Both the position numbers and the translations under genes were made by a program. A stretch of 64,000 nt of DNA from Arthrobacter sp. MYb229. Lineage in GTDB: Bacteria > Actinomycetota > Actinomycetes > Actinomycetales > Micrococcaceae. Where the stretch lies: contig NZ_PCPS01000001.1 in the NCBI RefSeq assembly GCF_002975405.1, positions 1,054,001 through 1,118,000 of the forward strand. The letters are read 5' to 3'. How positions within the stretch are numbered: position 1 is the first letter of the stretch; every line of letters begins with the position of its first letter. The notes below the pieces were generated by a model. The model saw only the letters and a program-made list of their open reading frames with translations, was not told where the DNA came from and ran no database searches. Below are positions 16,835 through 25,769 of this stretch, one piece after another.

Positions 16835-17902
16835 GTGTCAACGAGCCTTGCAAACGAAAAGTTCCCAACGTGGCCAGATCTTTTGGCTTCCCTGATTAGC
16901 GGAGAGAACCTAAGCCGCGAACAAGCGGCCTGGGCGATGAACGAAATCATGACCGGAGAAGCTAGCGACGTCCAGATCGCCGGCTTCCTTGTTGCGCTCC
17001 GCGCCAAGGGCGAGACCGTGGCGGAATTGACCGGTCTGGTCGACTCCATGGTGGCCAACGCGCGCGAGCTGACCATCGATGCACAAACGCTAGACATTGT
17101 TGGCACCGGTGGCGATCGCCAGAACACGGTGAACATCTCGACCATGTCTACCTTGGTGTGCGCCGGCGCCGGGGTGAAGATCGTAAAGCACGGAAATCGC
17201 GCTTCCTCTTCCTCTTCGGGTTCTGCCGATGTGCTCGAGGCGCTCGACGTGCATCTCGATGTACCGATCGAACGCCTGGTCGACGTTTATGACGAGGTGG
17301 GCATCGCATTCTGCTTTGCCAATATTTTCCACCCTTCGATGCGCCATGTTGCCGGTGCGCGTCGCGGGCTGCGGGTGCCTACCGCCTTCAACTTCATGGG
17401 ACCGCTAACTAACCCGGCGCTTCCCAGCGCTTCGGCCATTGGCTGCTCGGACTTGCGCATGGCACCGATCATGGCAGGGGTTCTCGCTAGCCGAGGGTCG
17501 CGCGGATTGGTCTTCCGCGGCGATGATGGCCTGGATGAGCTCACCACCACCGCGCCCAATATGGTGTGGGAGGTGCGCGAGGGCAAGGTGGAAGAGTTCG
17601 CTTTTGACGCACAAGACCTGGGCATTGCGCGCGCGACGCTGGATGACCTGCGCGGGGCAGATGCCGCCTTTAATGCGGGAGTGGTCCGCGATATCGTCTC
17701 CGGTGCAACCGGTCCGGTGCGAGATGCCGTGGTGCTGAACTCCGCCGCGGGCATGGTCGCCTTTGCGCAGGATGCCCAGGGAAGTTTTCAGGACCGGATG
17801 CGCGCGGCAATGCTCCGCGCGGAGCATTCGCTCGATTCGGGCGCCGCCGCGAAGGCCTTGAATACCTGGTCGGCAACAACTTCCAAGATCGTCGGAAAGT
17901 AG
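16835..17902 (+). CDS. trpD: Anthranilate phosphoribosyltransferase
   Basis: A 355-residue enzyme that joins anthranilate and PRPP in tryptophan synthesis. Motifs seen: [17 protein letters not shown] (PRPP loop), [20 protein letters not shown], and [10 protein letters not shown]. The start is GTG ([17 protein letters not shown]). The gene stands alone, away from other trp genes, and ends with a strong terminator. Confidence 0.96.
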   Translation: MSTSLANEKFPTWPDLLASLISGENLSREQAAWAMNEIMTGEASDVQIAGFLVALRAKGETVAELTGLVDSMVANARELTIDAQTLDIVGTGGDRQNTVNISTMSTLVCAGAGVKIVKHGNRASSSSSGSADVLEALDVHLDVPIERLVDVYDEVGIAFCFANIFHPSMRHVAGARRGLRVPTAFNFMGPLTNPALPSASAIGCSDLRMAPIMAGVLASRGSRGLVFRGDDGLDELTTTAPNMVWEVREGKVEEFAFDAQDLGIARATLDDLRGADAAFNAGVVRDIVSGATGPVRDAVVLNSAAGMVAFAQDAQGSFQDRMRAAMLRAEHSLDSGAAAKALNTWSATTSKIVGK

Positions 17903-17913
17903 AACGATCGTAC

Positions 17914-17967
17914 AAGAAAGGGAGCTTGTCTCGGATGCCTGGCAATCCGAGACAAGCTCCCTTTCTT
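17914..17967. terminator. Bidirectional terminator between trpD and the Lrp-like gene
   Basis: A perfect 23-bp inverted repeat (arms beginning AAGAAAGGGAGC and ending GCTCCCTTTCTT) with a loop of about 8 bases lies between the convergent ends of trpD and the Lrp-like gene. Confidence 0.85.
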
Positions 17968-17981
17968 GTGGGAACAGACTC

Positions 17982-18263
17982 TTAGTCGTCTAGACCCAGC
18001 GAGAAGGCCGCCTCTAGATCGTGTGCCGAGTAGGCACGGAAGGCAATGTGCGTCTGCGTCTGGCGGATGCCAGGAATCTTCGACAGTCGATTGGCAATTA
18101 CCTCGGCCAAGTCCTCGTGCTTGTGGACGCGTGCCACGGCGATGAGATCCCAGTCGCCGGCGACGGAATACACCTCGCTAATTCCTTCGATTTCCGAGAT
18201 CTGCTTCGCCGACTCAGGAATACTGTCGGTTGCCGTCTGAATCATGACGAATGCGGTAACCAT
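17982..18263 (-). CDS. Stand-alone Lrp/AsnC ligand-binding (RAM) domain protein
   Basis: A 93-residue protein that is only the ligand-binding half of Lrp/AsnC regulators: a beta-alpha-beta fold with VYSVAGDWDLIAVARV and the end region IRQTQTHIAFRAYS. There is no helix-turn-helix. Such proteins form oligomers and bind amino acids; several actinobacteria carry one near trpD or the cytochrome genes. Its role (a modifier of Lrp regulators or a metabolite sensor) is not known from the sequence. Confidence 0.85.
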   Translation of the reverse strand: MVTAFVMIQTATDSIPESAKQISEIEGISEVYSVAGDWDLIAVARVHKHEDLAEVIANRLSKIPGIRQTQTHIAFRAYSAHDLEAAFSLGLDD

Positions 18264-18392
18264 GAAAACCTCTCAACGTTAGAATTTTCCCCGCTTTTGG
18301 GGTTTTGCTTCATGAAATAACTCTAGTGCACTGCGCAGAGGAGTCCCATGTGTGAGTCAAGCCTATGCGTGGCATTAAACAATCTTTAACTT

Positions 18393-18410
18393 TTGTAAAA
18401 AATAATACAA
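18393..18410. promoter_or_regulatory. Inverted repeat upstream of the SatD-like gene
   Basis: TTGTA, eight A/T bases, TACAA in an AT-rich stretch ending 18 bases before the ATG at 18429. It overlaps the place where a -10 element would lie (TAATAC at 18403). An operator role for the HTH protein encoded next is inferred. Confidence 0.35.
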
Positions 18411-18428
18411 GGTATTAGGATTGTAGGT

Positions 18429-19022
18429 ATGATCGTATTAACTATCGACCAGCGTCGATCGCGTCAAGGCGAGGACAAGGTTGAAGCGCTAATAGAGCAG
18501 GCCAACTCCACGGTCTCGCACATTAGGCCGTTCCAGCGTACGGCGGGCGATGAAGTCCAAGCCGTCTTCGATGACGCAATGGAAGCAATCCATCTCGCCG
18601 TTATGATGGCCGCTTCGGGGGATTGGAGCGTTGGCCTTGGCTTTGGCCAAGTAGAACTCCCGCTGCCCAAAGAAACTCGTGCCGGCAGGGGACCGGCGTT
18701 CGTATTCGCCAGAGATGCGGTGGAACGAGCCAAGAACACGAACGCACACGTGGCTGTCGAAGGACCCACGGAAGAAGCGACTCGACTGGAAGCAGAACTC
18801 CAGCTCACCGCTTGCATCATTTCCAAACGGCGGGCGACGGCTTGGGAAGCCGGAACGTTAGCCGATCAGGGGCTGACCCAACAACAAATTGCCGCGCGCC
18901 TGGGCATCACCCAGCAGGCCGTCTCATCTAGGCTTTCAGCAGCACTATGGTTCGAAGCGAATCGCATGATGGAGGAAGCCACCAAATCTTTGTCCAAGCA
19001 ACTGCGACAGATAGGGGAGTGA
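18429..19022 (+). CDS. SatD-like protein with C-terminal helix-turn-helix
   Basis: A 197-residue protein. The N-terminal part (MIVLTIDQRRSRQGEDKVE, then RTAGDEVQAVFDD) fits the SatD family. A C-terminal sigma-like HTH follows (LTQQQIAARLGITQQAVSSR). SatD-like proteins are usually paired with a small membrane protein, as here: the next gene starts two bases after this stop. The family is linked to cell-envelope or acid stress in some Gram-positives; the role here is unknown. Confidence 0.75.
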   Translation: MIVLTIDQRRSRQGEDKVEALIEQANSTVSHIRPFQRTAGDEVQAVFDDAMEAIHLAVMMAASGDWSVGLGFGQVELPLPKETRAGRGPAFVFARDAVERAKNTNAHVAVEGPTEEATRLEAELQLTACIISKRRATAWEAGTLADQGLTQQQIAARLGITQQAVSSRLSAALWFEANRMMEEATKSLSKQLRQIGE

Positions 19023-19024
19023 CC

Positions 19025-19570
19025 ATGCTCTGGGTTGCCTGGTCCGTACTTGTATTGGCCGTAGTGATCGCCGTGGCCGCCAGCTTCCTCGGCGGGGCAC
19101 AGGGCGCTAAGGCGAAGTTCCGCAATGTACTCACGGTCATTGCCGCAATGGCTGCCGTAGTGACGTTAATCCTGGGACTTGCCGCCCGCCCGGACGAAGG
19201 CCCAGCCGCCGTTCCCGAAGTACTGATCATCGCGGTCAGCGTGCTTTTTGCCGTAAGCTTCGGCGGACCGCTCACCGAATTGATTTTCCAGTTGGCCTCG
19301 CGCCAGGACCAGGTGGAAGAAAGCCCAAAGACCGATGCCTCGCCACTGCGTGGCGGCTTGTGGATCGGACTGCTGGAGCGCTCTGCGGTAGTTGCGACGC
19401 TCTGGGCACATTGGCCGGAAGGCATCGCGGTCGTACTTGCGGTTAAGGGCCTTGGCCGTTTCTCCGAACTGAAAAACCATCAGGCAGCCGAGCAGTTCAT
19501 CTTGGGAACGTTTTCAAGTTGCCTAGTCGCCGCCGCCGGCTATGGCCTAGGCATACTACTTCTTCACTGA
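19025..19570 (+). CDS. Membrane protein partnered with the SatD-like regulator
   Basis: A 181-residue protein with about five hydrophobic segments; it starts at ATG 19025, two bases after the upstream stop. The C-terminal half (ERSAVVATLWAHWPEGIAVV, LAVKGLGRFSEL, AAEQFILGTFSS) is a familiar pattern in membrane proteins encoded next to SatD-like genes. No enzyme motif is seen. Its end overlaps the convergent DUF3054 gene by 15 bases. Confidence 0.75.
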   Translation: MLWVAWSVLVLAVVIAVAASFLGGAQGAKAKFRNVLTVIAAMAAVVTLILGLAARPDEGPAAVPEVLIIAVSVLFAVSFGGPLTELIFQLASRQDQVEESPKTDASPLRGGLWIGLLERSAVVATLWAHWPEGIAVVLAVKGLGRFSELKNHQAAEQFILGTFSSCLVAAAGYGLGILLLH

Positions 19571-19933
19571 GCGAAGAGCCACGAGCTTGCAGACGAGACG
19601 TCGCCCCATCAAGAAGAGTCCAAGCGCCAAAACCGTCACGATGATAAACGGCAGGGCAGCTGTCGAATTCATCGCCACCCGCAAGGCAAGTCCAAGAGCC
19701 ACGGTGCCTAGCCAGACGAGAACACCGGTTGGCCATAGTCGGTTGATGGTCACCCACGGCCGGGAAATCAGCGTCATGATCAGGTAGGCGATCAGGAATG
19801 GTAGGGCCGTCATCAATATTCCACTGATTGACAGCGCGTGCTCATGTTCGCGTCGCCCCAGAAGCGCAAAGAGAACAATGAGCACAAGATCGATGCCGGC
19901 CCACAACGGCCATTTGCGAATATTTTCAGACAT
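19556..19933 (-). CDS. DUF3054 membrane protein
   Basis: A 125-residue protein with four hydrophobic helices and the DUF3054 pattern: DLVLIVLFALLGRREHEH in helix 1, LWPTGVLVWLGTVALGLALR before helix 3, and a final LFLMGRRL. Function unknown. It is transcribed toward the SatD-associated membrane gene, whose end it overlaps. Confidence 0.85.
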   Translation of the reverse strand: MSENIRKWPLWAGIDLVLIVLFALLGRREHEHALSISGILMTALPFLIAYLIMTLISRPWVTINRLWPTGVLVWLGTVALGLALRVAMNSTAALPFIIVTVLALGLFLMGRRLVCKLVALRSVKK

Positions 19934-20052
19934 GATTCCATCTTAGGCAATGGCCTGAACGGATTGTGTTCCGATCAGCATCGAGCCCCGTCGCCTTCGC
20001 CACAAAAGCGCTGCGCTGCTGGCGGGCTCCGCAGATCGTTAGACTGAGAGGC

Positions 20053-21036
20053 ATGAGAAGCTGGCCTGGTGAAGTTTGGATGGAACGGCACCAGATTGTT
20101 CTCTATTTAGCTGCGATACTCGGCGGCTGCCTGCTCGGACTGTGGTTGCCCGCGGGCAAACCCGTTCTGGAAATCACGATCAATCCACTGATTGGGCTCT
20201 TGCTTTATGCCACGTTCTTGGCCTTGCCGCTAGGAAAACTCGGCTCTGCGTTCAAAGACCTGAAGTTTCTCGGTGCGCTGGTACTCGTGAATTTCCTCTT
20301 GGTTCCCCTCGTCGTCTTTGGCCTATCGCGCTTCGTGCAAAACGATCAGGCACTCCTGGTTGGCGTCCTGCTGGTGCTGTTGGCTCCCTGCGTGGACTAT
20401 GTCATTGTGTTCACGAACATTGCCGGGGGAGCAGGCCATCGGCTGCTGGCCGCAACACCGTTGCTGATGATATTGCAGATGCTTCTGATACCAGCGTTTA
20501 TCTTCTTGGTAATGGGCCCAAAAGCAGTGGAACTGTTCGCGCCAGGAAAGTTTCTGGGCGCCTTTCTGGGGCTCATCGTTCTCCCTCTGGTTGCGGCTAC
20601 GCTGACCAGGTTTTTAGCCCAACGATCACCCCAAGCCGGTACCCTTATCTCGGCCGCCCAGTGGTTAATGGTGCCTCTCATGATGGCGACTCTTGCCGCG
20701 GTCGTAGGATCGCAGATCGCCCTCGTGGCGACGGAGCTGCAGCAAGTGCTACGTGTCCTGCCGATATTTGTGGCTTTCGCGATCATCATGGCTGCCGCCG
20801 GAACGCTTGTCGCCAAATTATCGAATTCCGATGTTGCTGCGGGTCGCGCATTGGTCTTCAGCGGAATCACCCGAAACTCGTTAGTCGTTTTGCCCTTGGC
20901 TCTGGCCTTGCCGGCAAAATACGAACTGGCACCCACGGTTGTGGTCACCCAGACGCTGGTAGAACTGCTGTGCATGTTGATACTCATACGTTTGGTTCCG
21001 AAAATTCTCCGGCAGACAAATCCTGTCCGGAACTAG
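20053..21036 (+). CDS. BASS/ACR3-like transporter (arsenic-resistance-type)
   Basis: A 327-residue, ten-helix membrane protein of the bile-acid:sodium symporter superfamily, closest in pattern to proteins labelled arsenic resistance (LLAPCVDYVIVFTNIAGG, FSGITRNSLVVLPLALALPA). Substrate cannot be read from the sequence and no ars genes adjoin it. The start at ATG 20053 is chosen for the GAGAGG upstream; ATG 20080 (MERHQIV) is the alternative. Confidence 0.75.
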   Translation: MRSWPGEVWMERHQIVLYLAAILGGCLLGLWLPAGKPVLEITINPLIGLLLYATFLALPLGKLGSAFKDLKFLGALVLVNFLLVPLVVFGLSRFVQNDQALLVGVLLVLLAPCVDYVIVFTNIAGGAGHRLLAATPLLMILQMLLIPAFIFLVMGPKAVELFAPGKFLGAFLGLIVLPLVAATLTRFLAQRSPQAGTLISAAQWLMVPLMMATLAAVVGSQIALVATELQQVLRVLPIFVAFAIIMAAAGTLVAKLSNSDVAAGRALVFSGITRNSLVVLPLALALPAKYELAPTVVVTQTLVELLCMLILIRLVPKILRQTNPVRN

Positions 21037-21070
21037 GTGAGCACTCGGCTCCACGCCAGCCGAATTTGGC

Positions 21071-22345
21071 TCAACGCGCAAACCCGTCGACGATCTGCTC
21101 CAGCACCTGCACGCCGACGCCGAGGCCGTCTTCGGCTCGAATTGCCGCGCCTAGCCCGGCGGCGCGGATCGCGTAGGAGTCCGTGCGGACAAGGTCGCCG
21201 AGACGATCGTTCAGGCCGGTAACCAAGTTCCTGGCCGGTAGCGGAGCCGGCCCGACCCCCAGCGCGTGCAATCGCGCGCCCCAGAACGGCTGGTCTCCAA
21301 GGAACGGGACAACTAGTGTCGGCCGCCCCGACCGCAGCCCGGCCGCTGTCGAGCCGGCACCGCCGTGGTGCACTACCGCCGAGACGCGCGGGAAGAGCCA
21401 TTGGTGGGCAGCGCCCTCCATGACGAGGACATCGTCCGTCCCGGACTCGCCCGCGGTGATCCCGCCCCACCCGGTCGCAACGATCCCGCGCAAACCGTTA
21501 ATCCGCAGCGCGGCCAAAATCGCCTGCCGGCGTTCGTTTGCCCCCTTGCCAAAGCCCATGGAACCGAACCCGACATACACCGGAGGGGATCCATTCGCGA
21601 GAAAGTCCACCAGCTGTGCCGGTGGCTCCCAATTGGAGTCATCACCTTGATCCAGGAACCAGTATCCAGTGACGTGGGCCGAGGATGGGTAGTCGCGGGG
21701 GATTGGCAGCACGTGTTTGCTGTATGGGTACAGGACGTGGACCGGGCTCCCGTCGGGATTCTTGAGCGGGTCCGCGAGGCGTGCAACGCGGCCCAGACCG
21801 ACCTCGCGCCGGAAATCATTGATCATGGCGCCGTAGAGGATCCCAGTCATCCGCCTGAATTCAAAAGTCGCACGGTTACCCCACGCCCCGAAGGAGGCGC
21901 CGCCGAGGAAAGGCACCGGATGCGCACGCGTCGGGGTGAAAAACGGGAGCGGGAGGGAAAGCACGCCGGGCACACCCAGCGCCTGCGCGATGTGCTGCCC
22001 GGCCAAGCACTTGGGGTGGTACACCACGATGTCCGGGCGCAAGGACTGCGCGGCAGCCCAGCATTCCGAGTTCAGCTCGCGCATCGCGGAGGTCATGATT
22101 CCCAGGGTCTTCAGCGCGTCGCGCGGACCGCGCAGCTCGGGCAAGACCTCGCGCAGCAGACGCAGCATCTCGGAACCGCAGGGGTAGTGCGTGACGCTTC
22201 CGGCTCCGCCCTGCGGTACCAGATCCGCGAACCGCTCGGGGACTGCAAAGGTGACGTCGTGCCCGGAACGTGCCAGCTCACCGGCCAGGGCGGCATAGGG
22301 CTGGATGTCGCCGCGAGTACCGAACGACATGATCAAGACGCGCAT
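21071..22345 (-). CDS. GT1-family glycosyltransferase (MGT type)
   Basis: A 424-residue UDP-sugar glycosyltransferase of GT-B fold. The N-terminus is the acceptor domain (MSFGTRGDIQPYAALAGEL). The C-terminal donor domain has VYVGFGSMG and the signature HHGGAGSTAAGLRSGRP followed by GDQPFWGARLHALGVGP. This resembles sterol/macrolide glucosyltransferases. Start at ATG 22345 with GGAAGGAAC upstream. GC content and position alone, without pathway genes, give no clue to the acceptor. Confidence 0.88.
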   Translation of the reverse strand: MRVLIMSFGTRGDIQPYAALAGELARSGHDVTFAVPERFADLVPQGGAGSVTHYPCGSEMLRLLREVLPELRGPRDALKTLGIMTSAMRELNSECWAAAQSLRPDIVVYHPKCLAGQHIAQALGVPGVLSLPLPFFTPTRAHPVPFLGGASFGAWGNRATFEFRRMTGILYGAMINDFRREVGLGRVARLADPLKNPDGSPVHVLYPYSKHVLPIPRDYPSSAHVTGYWFLDQGDDSNWEPPAQLVDFLANGSPPVYVGFGSMGFGKGANERRQAILAALRINGLRGIVATGWGGITAGESGTDDVLVMEGAAHQWLFPRVSAVVHHGGAGSTAAGLRSGRPTLVVPFLGDQPFWGARLHALGVGPAPLPARNLVTGLNDRLGDLVRTDSYAIRAAGLGAAIRAEDGLGVGVQVLEQIVDGFAR

Positions 22346-22792
22346 GGCTAGTTCCTTCCCGACGGGACCACCTGGCGAGCAGGCTTCCCGGCACACCGCC
22401 AATGCTACTCCTGCCGGAATTCCAGGGACCGCCGTAGAATCCGGAGAAACAGCGCGTGACCAACCGGCCCTGGTAATGCGTAGCTGAACAGGGACTTGCT
22501 GGCGGCAGCGATTCGCTGCGGAAGGCAGATCATTGGTGAGGGAACTGAAGACGATGCGGTTGTTTGTGAAGCTCCGCGCTCGGTGGCGGCGCCTCGCGAT
22601 CGAGGGGTGCCGCGCCCCACATTTCGTTTACCGATCGGTGCCGGGCTGTTGAATCGCTGCCATGTCGGCGGTTTCTGCAAGTAAGAAGGCCGGGACCGGA
22701 GGCTAGTAGCCCGCGCCCCGTTCAGCAGGGAAGCACGTCTGGACTTGGGACGGGCGTTCGCCGTGGGCAACAAGCAGAAAGCGCTATTCCTC
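22346..22792. other. Intergenic region, nothing recognised
   Basis: About 450 bases between the glycosyltransferase start and the SDR end. I see no convincing gene, repeat or strong hairpin; promoter signals for the glycosyltransferase must lie near its right-hand start. Confidence 0.3.
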
Positions 22793-23641
22793 TCAGCCTG
22801 CCTTCTTCTGTGTCGTTGCGAACTCTTGTCCGGCCTTGGTGCCGCCATCGACCAGAATATCGATCCCGGTCAGGTAGCCAGGTGCTTCACTGGCGCAGAA
22901 CGCGATAACAGCCGCGACTTCCTCGGGCTTGCCGAATCGCTTGATTGCTGCCGACTTGATGAGGTCGCCGGCCCCGTGGTTCTCCTCCAGACGCCCCATT
23001 GCGGTGTCGAAGCTCCCCGGGGAGACCGAAACGACCCGTGCTCCCAACTCGCCGAACCGCGCCGCAACGAAACGGCTGTACCAGTGGACGAAGTTCTTGC
23101 TGATCGCGTAGGCCAGACCAGCTTTCAGCTTTGGGCCGACGAGCCTCGCTCGCTTAACGATCGCTTGCTCAAAGGCGTCGGGCTGTTGCTCGGCGCGTCG
23201 GAAAGCACGCGACGGAATCAGCAGCTTGGGAATGCTATGCCCGGCGGTTGATGCCACATTGACCAGTGCGTCGCCGGTGGCCGCCCTGGAGAGAAACGCC
23301 TGCGCAATGTTGACTGTGCCAGTTGCATTTATGCGGGCGATGCGTTCAGCCGTACCCATTTGCGGACTGATGCCAGCGGCGTGGACCACCGCGCGAACGT
23401 GGCTTCCCTCAGAGACCGCGCACTGAAAAAGGTGCTCGACGGACGCTTTCTCGGCAATATCGCACACTATGCCCGTTGCATCGATTCCGGCCATATCCAG
23501 CTCGCGCACTGCATCATCGAGGCGCGTCTGGTCGAGGTCTGCCAGTACGATTCGGTGGTCGCGCCCCATGAGTCTTGCCGTTGCTATTCCCATGCCGCCG
23601 GTCCCACCAGTGATGATTACTGTCGGTAGTTCAATTGACAT
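22793..23641 (-). CDS. Short-chain dehydrogenase/reductase
   Basis: A 282-residue SDR. Cofactor motif TGGTGGMGIATA with an Asp (LADLD) after strand 2, active-site Ser in VNVASTAGHS and YAISK with the Tyr/Lys pair. The C-terminus has the usual GIDILVDGGTK. The pair GSFDTAMGRLEE points to a steroid- or sugar-type SDR, but the substrate is unknown. The start at ATG 23641 has GAGGA five bases upstream; an upstream ATG (23656) is possible. Confidence 0.88.
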   Translation of the reverse strand: MSIELPTVIITGGTGGMGIATARLMGRDHRIVLADLDQTRLDDAVRELDMAGIDATGIVCDIAEKASVEHLFQCAVSEGSHVRAVVHAAGISPQMGTAERIARINATGTVNIAQAFLSRAATGDALVNVASTAGHSIPKLLIPSRAFRRAEQQPDAFEQAIVKRARLVGPKLKAGLAYAISKNFVHWYSRFVAARFGELGARVVSVSPGSFDTAMGRLEENHGAGDLIKSAAIKRFGKPEEVAAVIAFCASEAPGYLTGIDILVDGGTKAGQEFATTQKKAG

Positions 23642-24113
23642 GGCGGTCCTCTTCATTTGGGAAGGCAGGGGATTGTGCCCTAGTTGGTAGACAGCTGGAA
23701 ATTCGGGTTGAGTACAGAGCTGCAATATCGCTGGTTCCTAGCCGTAGCCATCGTTTGACTGATGGCTGCGGATGTCCCGGGTGCCGGGCCAGCGGATCAG
23801 CTGTGTTGCTGCGTTCCACGTCGAGGTCTGGCTGATCAGGATTCTAGCGTAATCTTCTTGGATCGTCGCGGGCCGGTTCCATGCCTAATAGTCTAAGCAC
23901 CACTAGGACTAATTCCGTCTGGAAGGTTCTGAGTCATCTGAACCGAGGCGGGGGAGCGCGGAGCCGATCCCGGACATCGACCCGATTGACCCGCGTTTGG
24001 TAGAACGCTTCCAAGTGTTCGGGACTAGTGGTTGTCGCGGGTGTAGCAAAACAACCTCGCACCAAAATGCATTGGGCAGCCGGGCCGACACATCCATGGT
24101 CTATTGCAGGGTG
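23642..24113. other. Intergenic region, nothing recognised
   Basis: About 470 bases between the SDR start and the DUF3817 stop. No gene, repeat or clear hairpin is seen. It should contain the SDR promoter and the DUF3817 terminator. Confidence 0.3.
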
Positions 24114-24575
24114 CTAGCCGCGTCCGCCCGGAGGGCCAAGGACCAGCATGGTCGAGAAAATCCCGACTACCGCAAGCAACAGGATCGCTCCGGTCAGCAC
24201 CGGACGGCCCACCATCCAACGCATGGCTGCATCGGTCCATTTTCTGTCATCAGGATGGTCGCTCGCAGTTGTGCGCCATGCGCCAACGAGCTTTCCCTTG
24301 TTCTCCAGCCACTTATCAAAGGGGATAGTGAGGTAAGGAATGATCGAGGTAGCCGCGGCGCCGATAATGAGACGTTTGCTCCAGCGCTGGTTCATGCCTA
24401 CGAGAACCGACATGACCACGTAGGACAGGAAGACAAACCCATGGATAAAACCGGCAATGGATACGGGCCAATCGCCGACCTTTACCCCGTATTTTAGGAT
24501 CATTGCGATGATGAGCATAGTCCAGGTGACGGCTTCGGCTCTGGCAACGGTGCGATAGAGGGCGCTTGGAGACAT
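24114..24575 (-). CDS. DUF3817 membrane protein
   Basis: A 153-residue protein with four hydrophobic segments. The family pattern is clear: ARAEAVTWTMLIIAMILKY, then VSIAGFIHGFVFLSY, and IIPYLTIPFDKWLE. DUF3817 proteins are small actinobacterial membrane proteins of unknown function, often called YdzA-like. It stands alone here. Confidence 0.85.
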   Translation of the reverse strand: MSPSALYRTVARAEAVTWTMLIIAMILKYGVKVGDWPVSIAGFIHGFVFLSYVVMSVLVGMNQRWSKRLIIGAAATSIIPYLTIPFDKWLENKGKLVGAWRTTASDHPDDRKWTDAAMRWMVGRPVLTGAILLLAVVGIFSTMLVLGPPGGRG

Positions 24576-25071
24576 GGGCTGATTTCAGTCCTTGAGTGGT
24601 GGGGGAGAACAACTTCGAGATTATCTCTGCCTATAGACTATCGGCTCAGACTACGTGTGTTTAATTCGCGCATTCCGTTCAATCTGACAGCGCGTGAGCT
24701 GGCGCATTTTGCTTCCGCAGAAATGAGTTCCGCCATCTGTATGCCTTGCTTCTAAAAACAGTTGCCAACAGTCGCTATTTGGCAATCGATTCCCGCATCC
24801 GTGAAACCGATATCCTTGCCGTCCGGAGAGAATTATCCGCCCATATTGAACTGGATCTGCCTCAACTAAAATGAGACAGAAATTTGAATGCCCCCAACTG
24901 CAATTAGCCGGGGCAAATGCCATGAGCAAGACCGCCATGGGGAGTGCCAGATTTCCGTTACTTTACATAATGTAGATTATCGGCTCTATAGGCAAGGGTT
25001 GAGTAGGGGCGATTACTAGCTGCTTGGCGCAGGATTGATTCGGGCAATGCACCGCCGTGACTCGGCGTCGC
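24576..25071. other. Intergenic region, nothing recognised
   Basis: About 500 bases between the DUF3817 start and the ArsR-type gene end. It is less GC-rich than its surroundings. No frame here has a believable start, length and composition; it may be decayed DNA. Confidence 0.3.
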
Positions 25072-25431
25072 CTAGATGGCCGGCTCGTCTTCATTGCTGA
25101 TGCGAAGTCGGTATTCGGCGAAGTCCAATGTCTGCCCGATGAATTTCTTGAGTCGCTCGTCTTGCATCGAGTAGATGACGTGCCGACCGGATTTGCGCGT
25201 CTGCAGCACTCCGGTGGTCCGAAGCCTCGCAAGCAGCTGGCCAGCAACAGTTGGGCTGACTCCAACGAATTGCGAAAGCTCCGATAAGGAATGCTCTGCC
25301 TTGGTCAGCGCCCAAAGCATTTGCAGCCTGGCTGGATCCGACAAGGTCTTGAGGATCGTCATGGACATGTCGAGCAGATCATTGGATATGATGTCCTCGC
25401 GTGTTGGCAACCCAGCGTATTCACTGGTCAT
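25072..25431 (-). CDS. ArsR-family winged-helix regulator
   Basis: A 119-residue DNA-binding protein with the ArsR pattern: LKTLSDPARLQMLWALTKAE, the recognition helix region ELSQFVGVSPTVAGQLLARL, and the wing RKSGRHVIYSM. No Cys is present, so it lacks the classic metal sites based on Cys; it may sense metals with His/Asp or not sense metal at all. The start at ATG 25431 follows GAGGAGTGAGGATC. It stands alone; two palindromes lie about 115-145 bases upstream. Confidence 0.88.
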   Translation of the reverse strand: MTSEYAGLPTREDIISNDLLDMSMTILKTLSDPARLQMLWALTKAEHSLSELSQFVGVSPTVAGQLLARLRTTGVLQTRKSGRHVIYSMQDERLKKFIGQTLDFAEYRLRISNEDEPAI

Positions 25432-25544
25432 GATCCTCACTCCTCGACTAGGCGCTTGGCCGGAGTTTGTGATGCCAACGACTCGCCGCACAAAGAGGCC
25501 TCGGTGCAACCATTATGGTCACGAGAACGAATAAAGCGATAGCC

Positions 25545-25575
25545 AAGTCATGACTTTATGATTGCCTTGATCATA
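25545..25575. promoter_or_regulatory. Two abutting palindromes upstream of the ArsR gene
   Basis: AAGTCATGACTT (25545-25556) is a perfect 12-bp palindrome. It is followed directly by TATGAT-7 bases-ATCATA (25557-25575). Position and symmetry suit an ArsR-type dimer, but both the ArsR gene and zapE could be controlled. The rest of 25432-25769 shows no gene. Confidence 0.4.
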
Positions 25576-25769
25576 GGCGCGTCGAATGAGCGAGCCACTC
25601 CCCTAATAATACTTGAAGCTTAAATTACTGTAAATAGCTTGCTGACATGGTGCATTGCATACATTGCCGAATTTCTGTCAAGGTCACCTTACCTGCTTGG
25701 TCCCTCGTGCTCGCTGACATCGGCGTGAAGAAAATTGGCAGTCGCTAGAGCTAATGGGAAGATTTAGTC

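Noticed and set aside
24651-24938. A 95-codon minus-strand frame before the ArsR gene
   Set aside because: No ribosome site, composition unlike protein, many Cys, His and Trp; probably chance.
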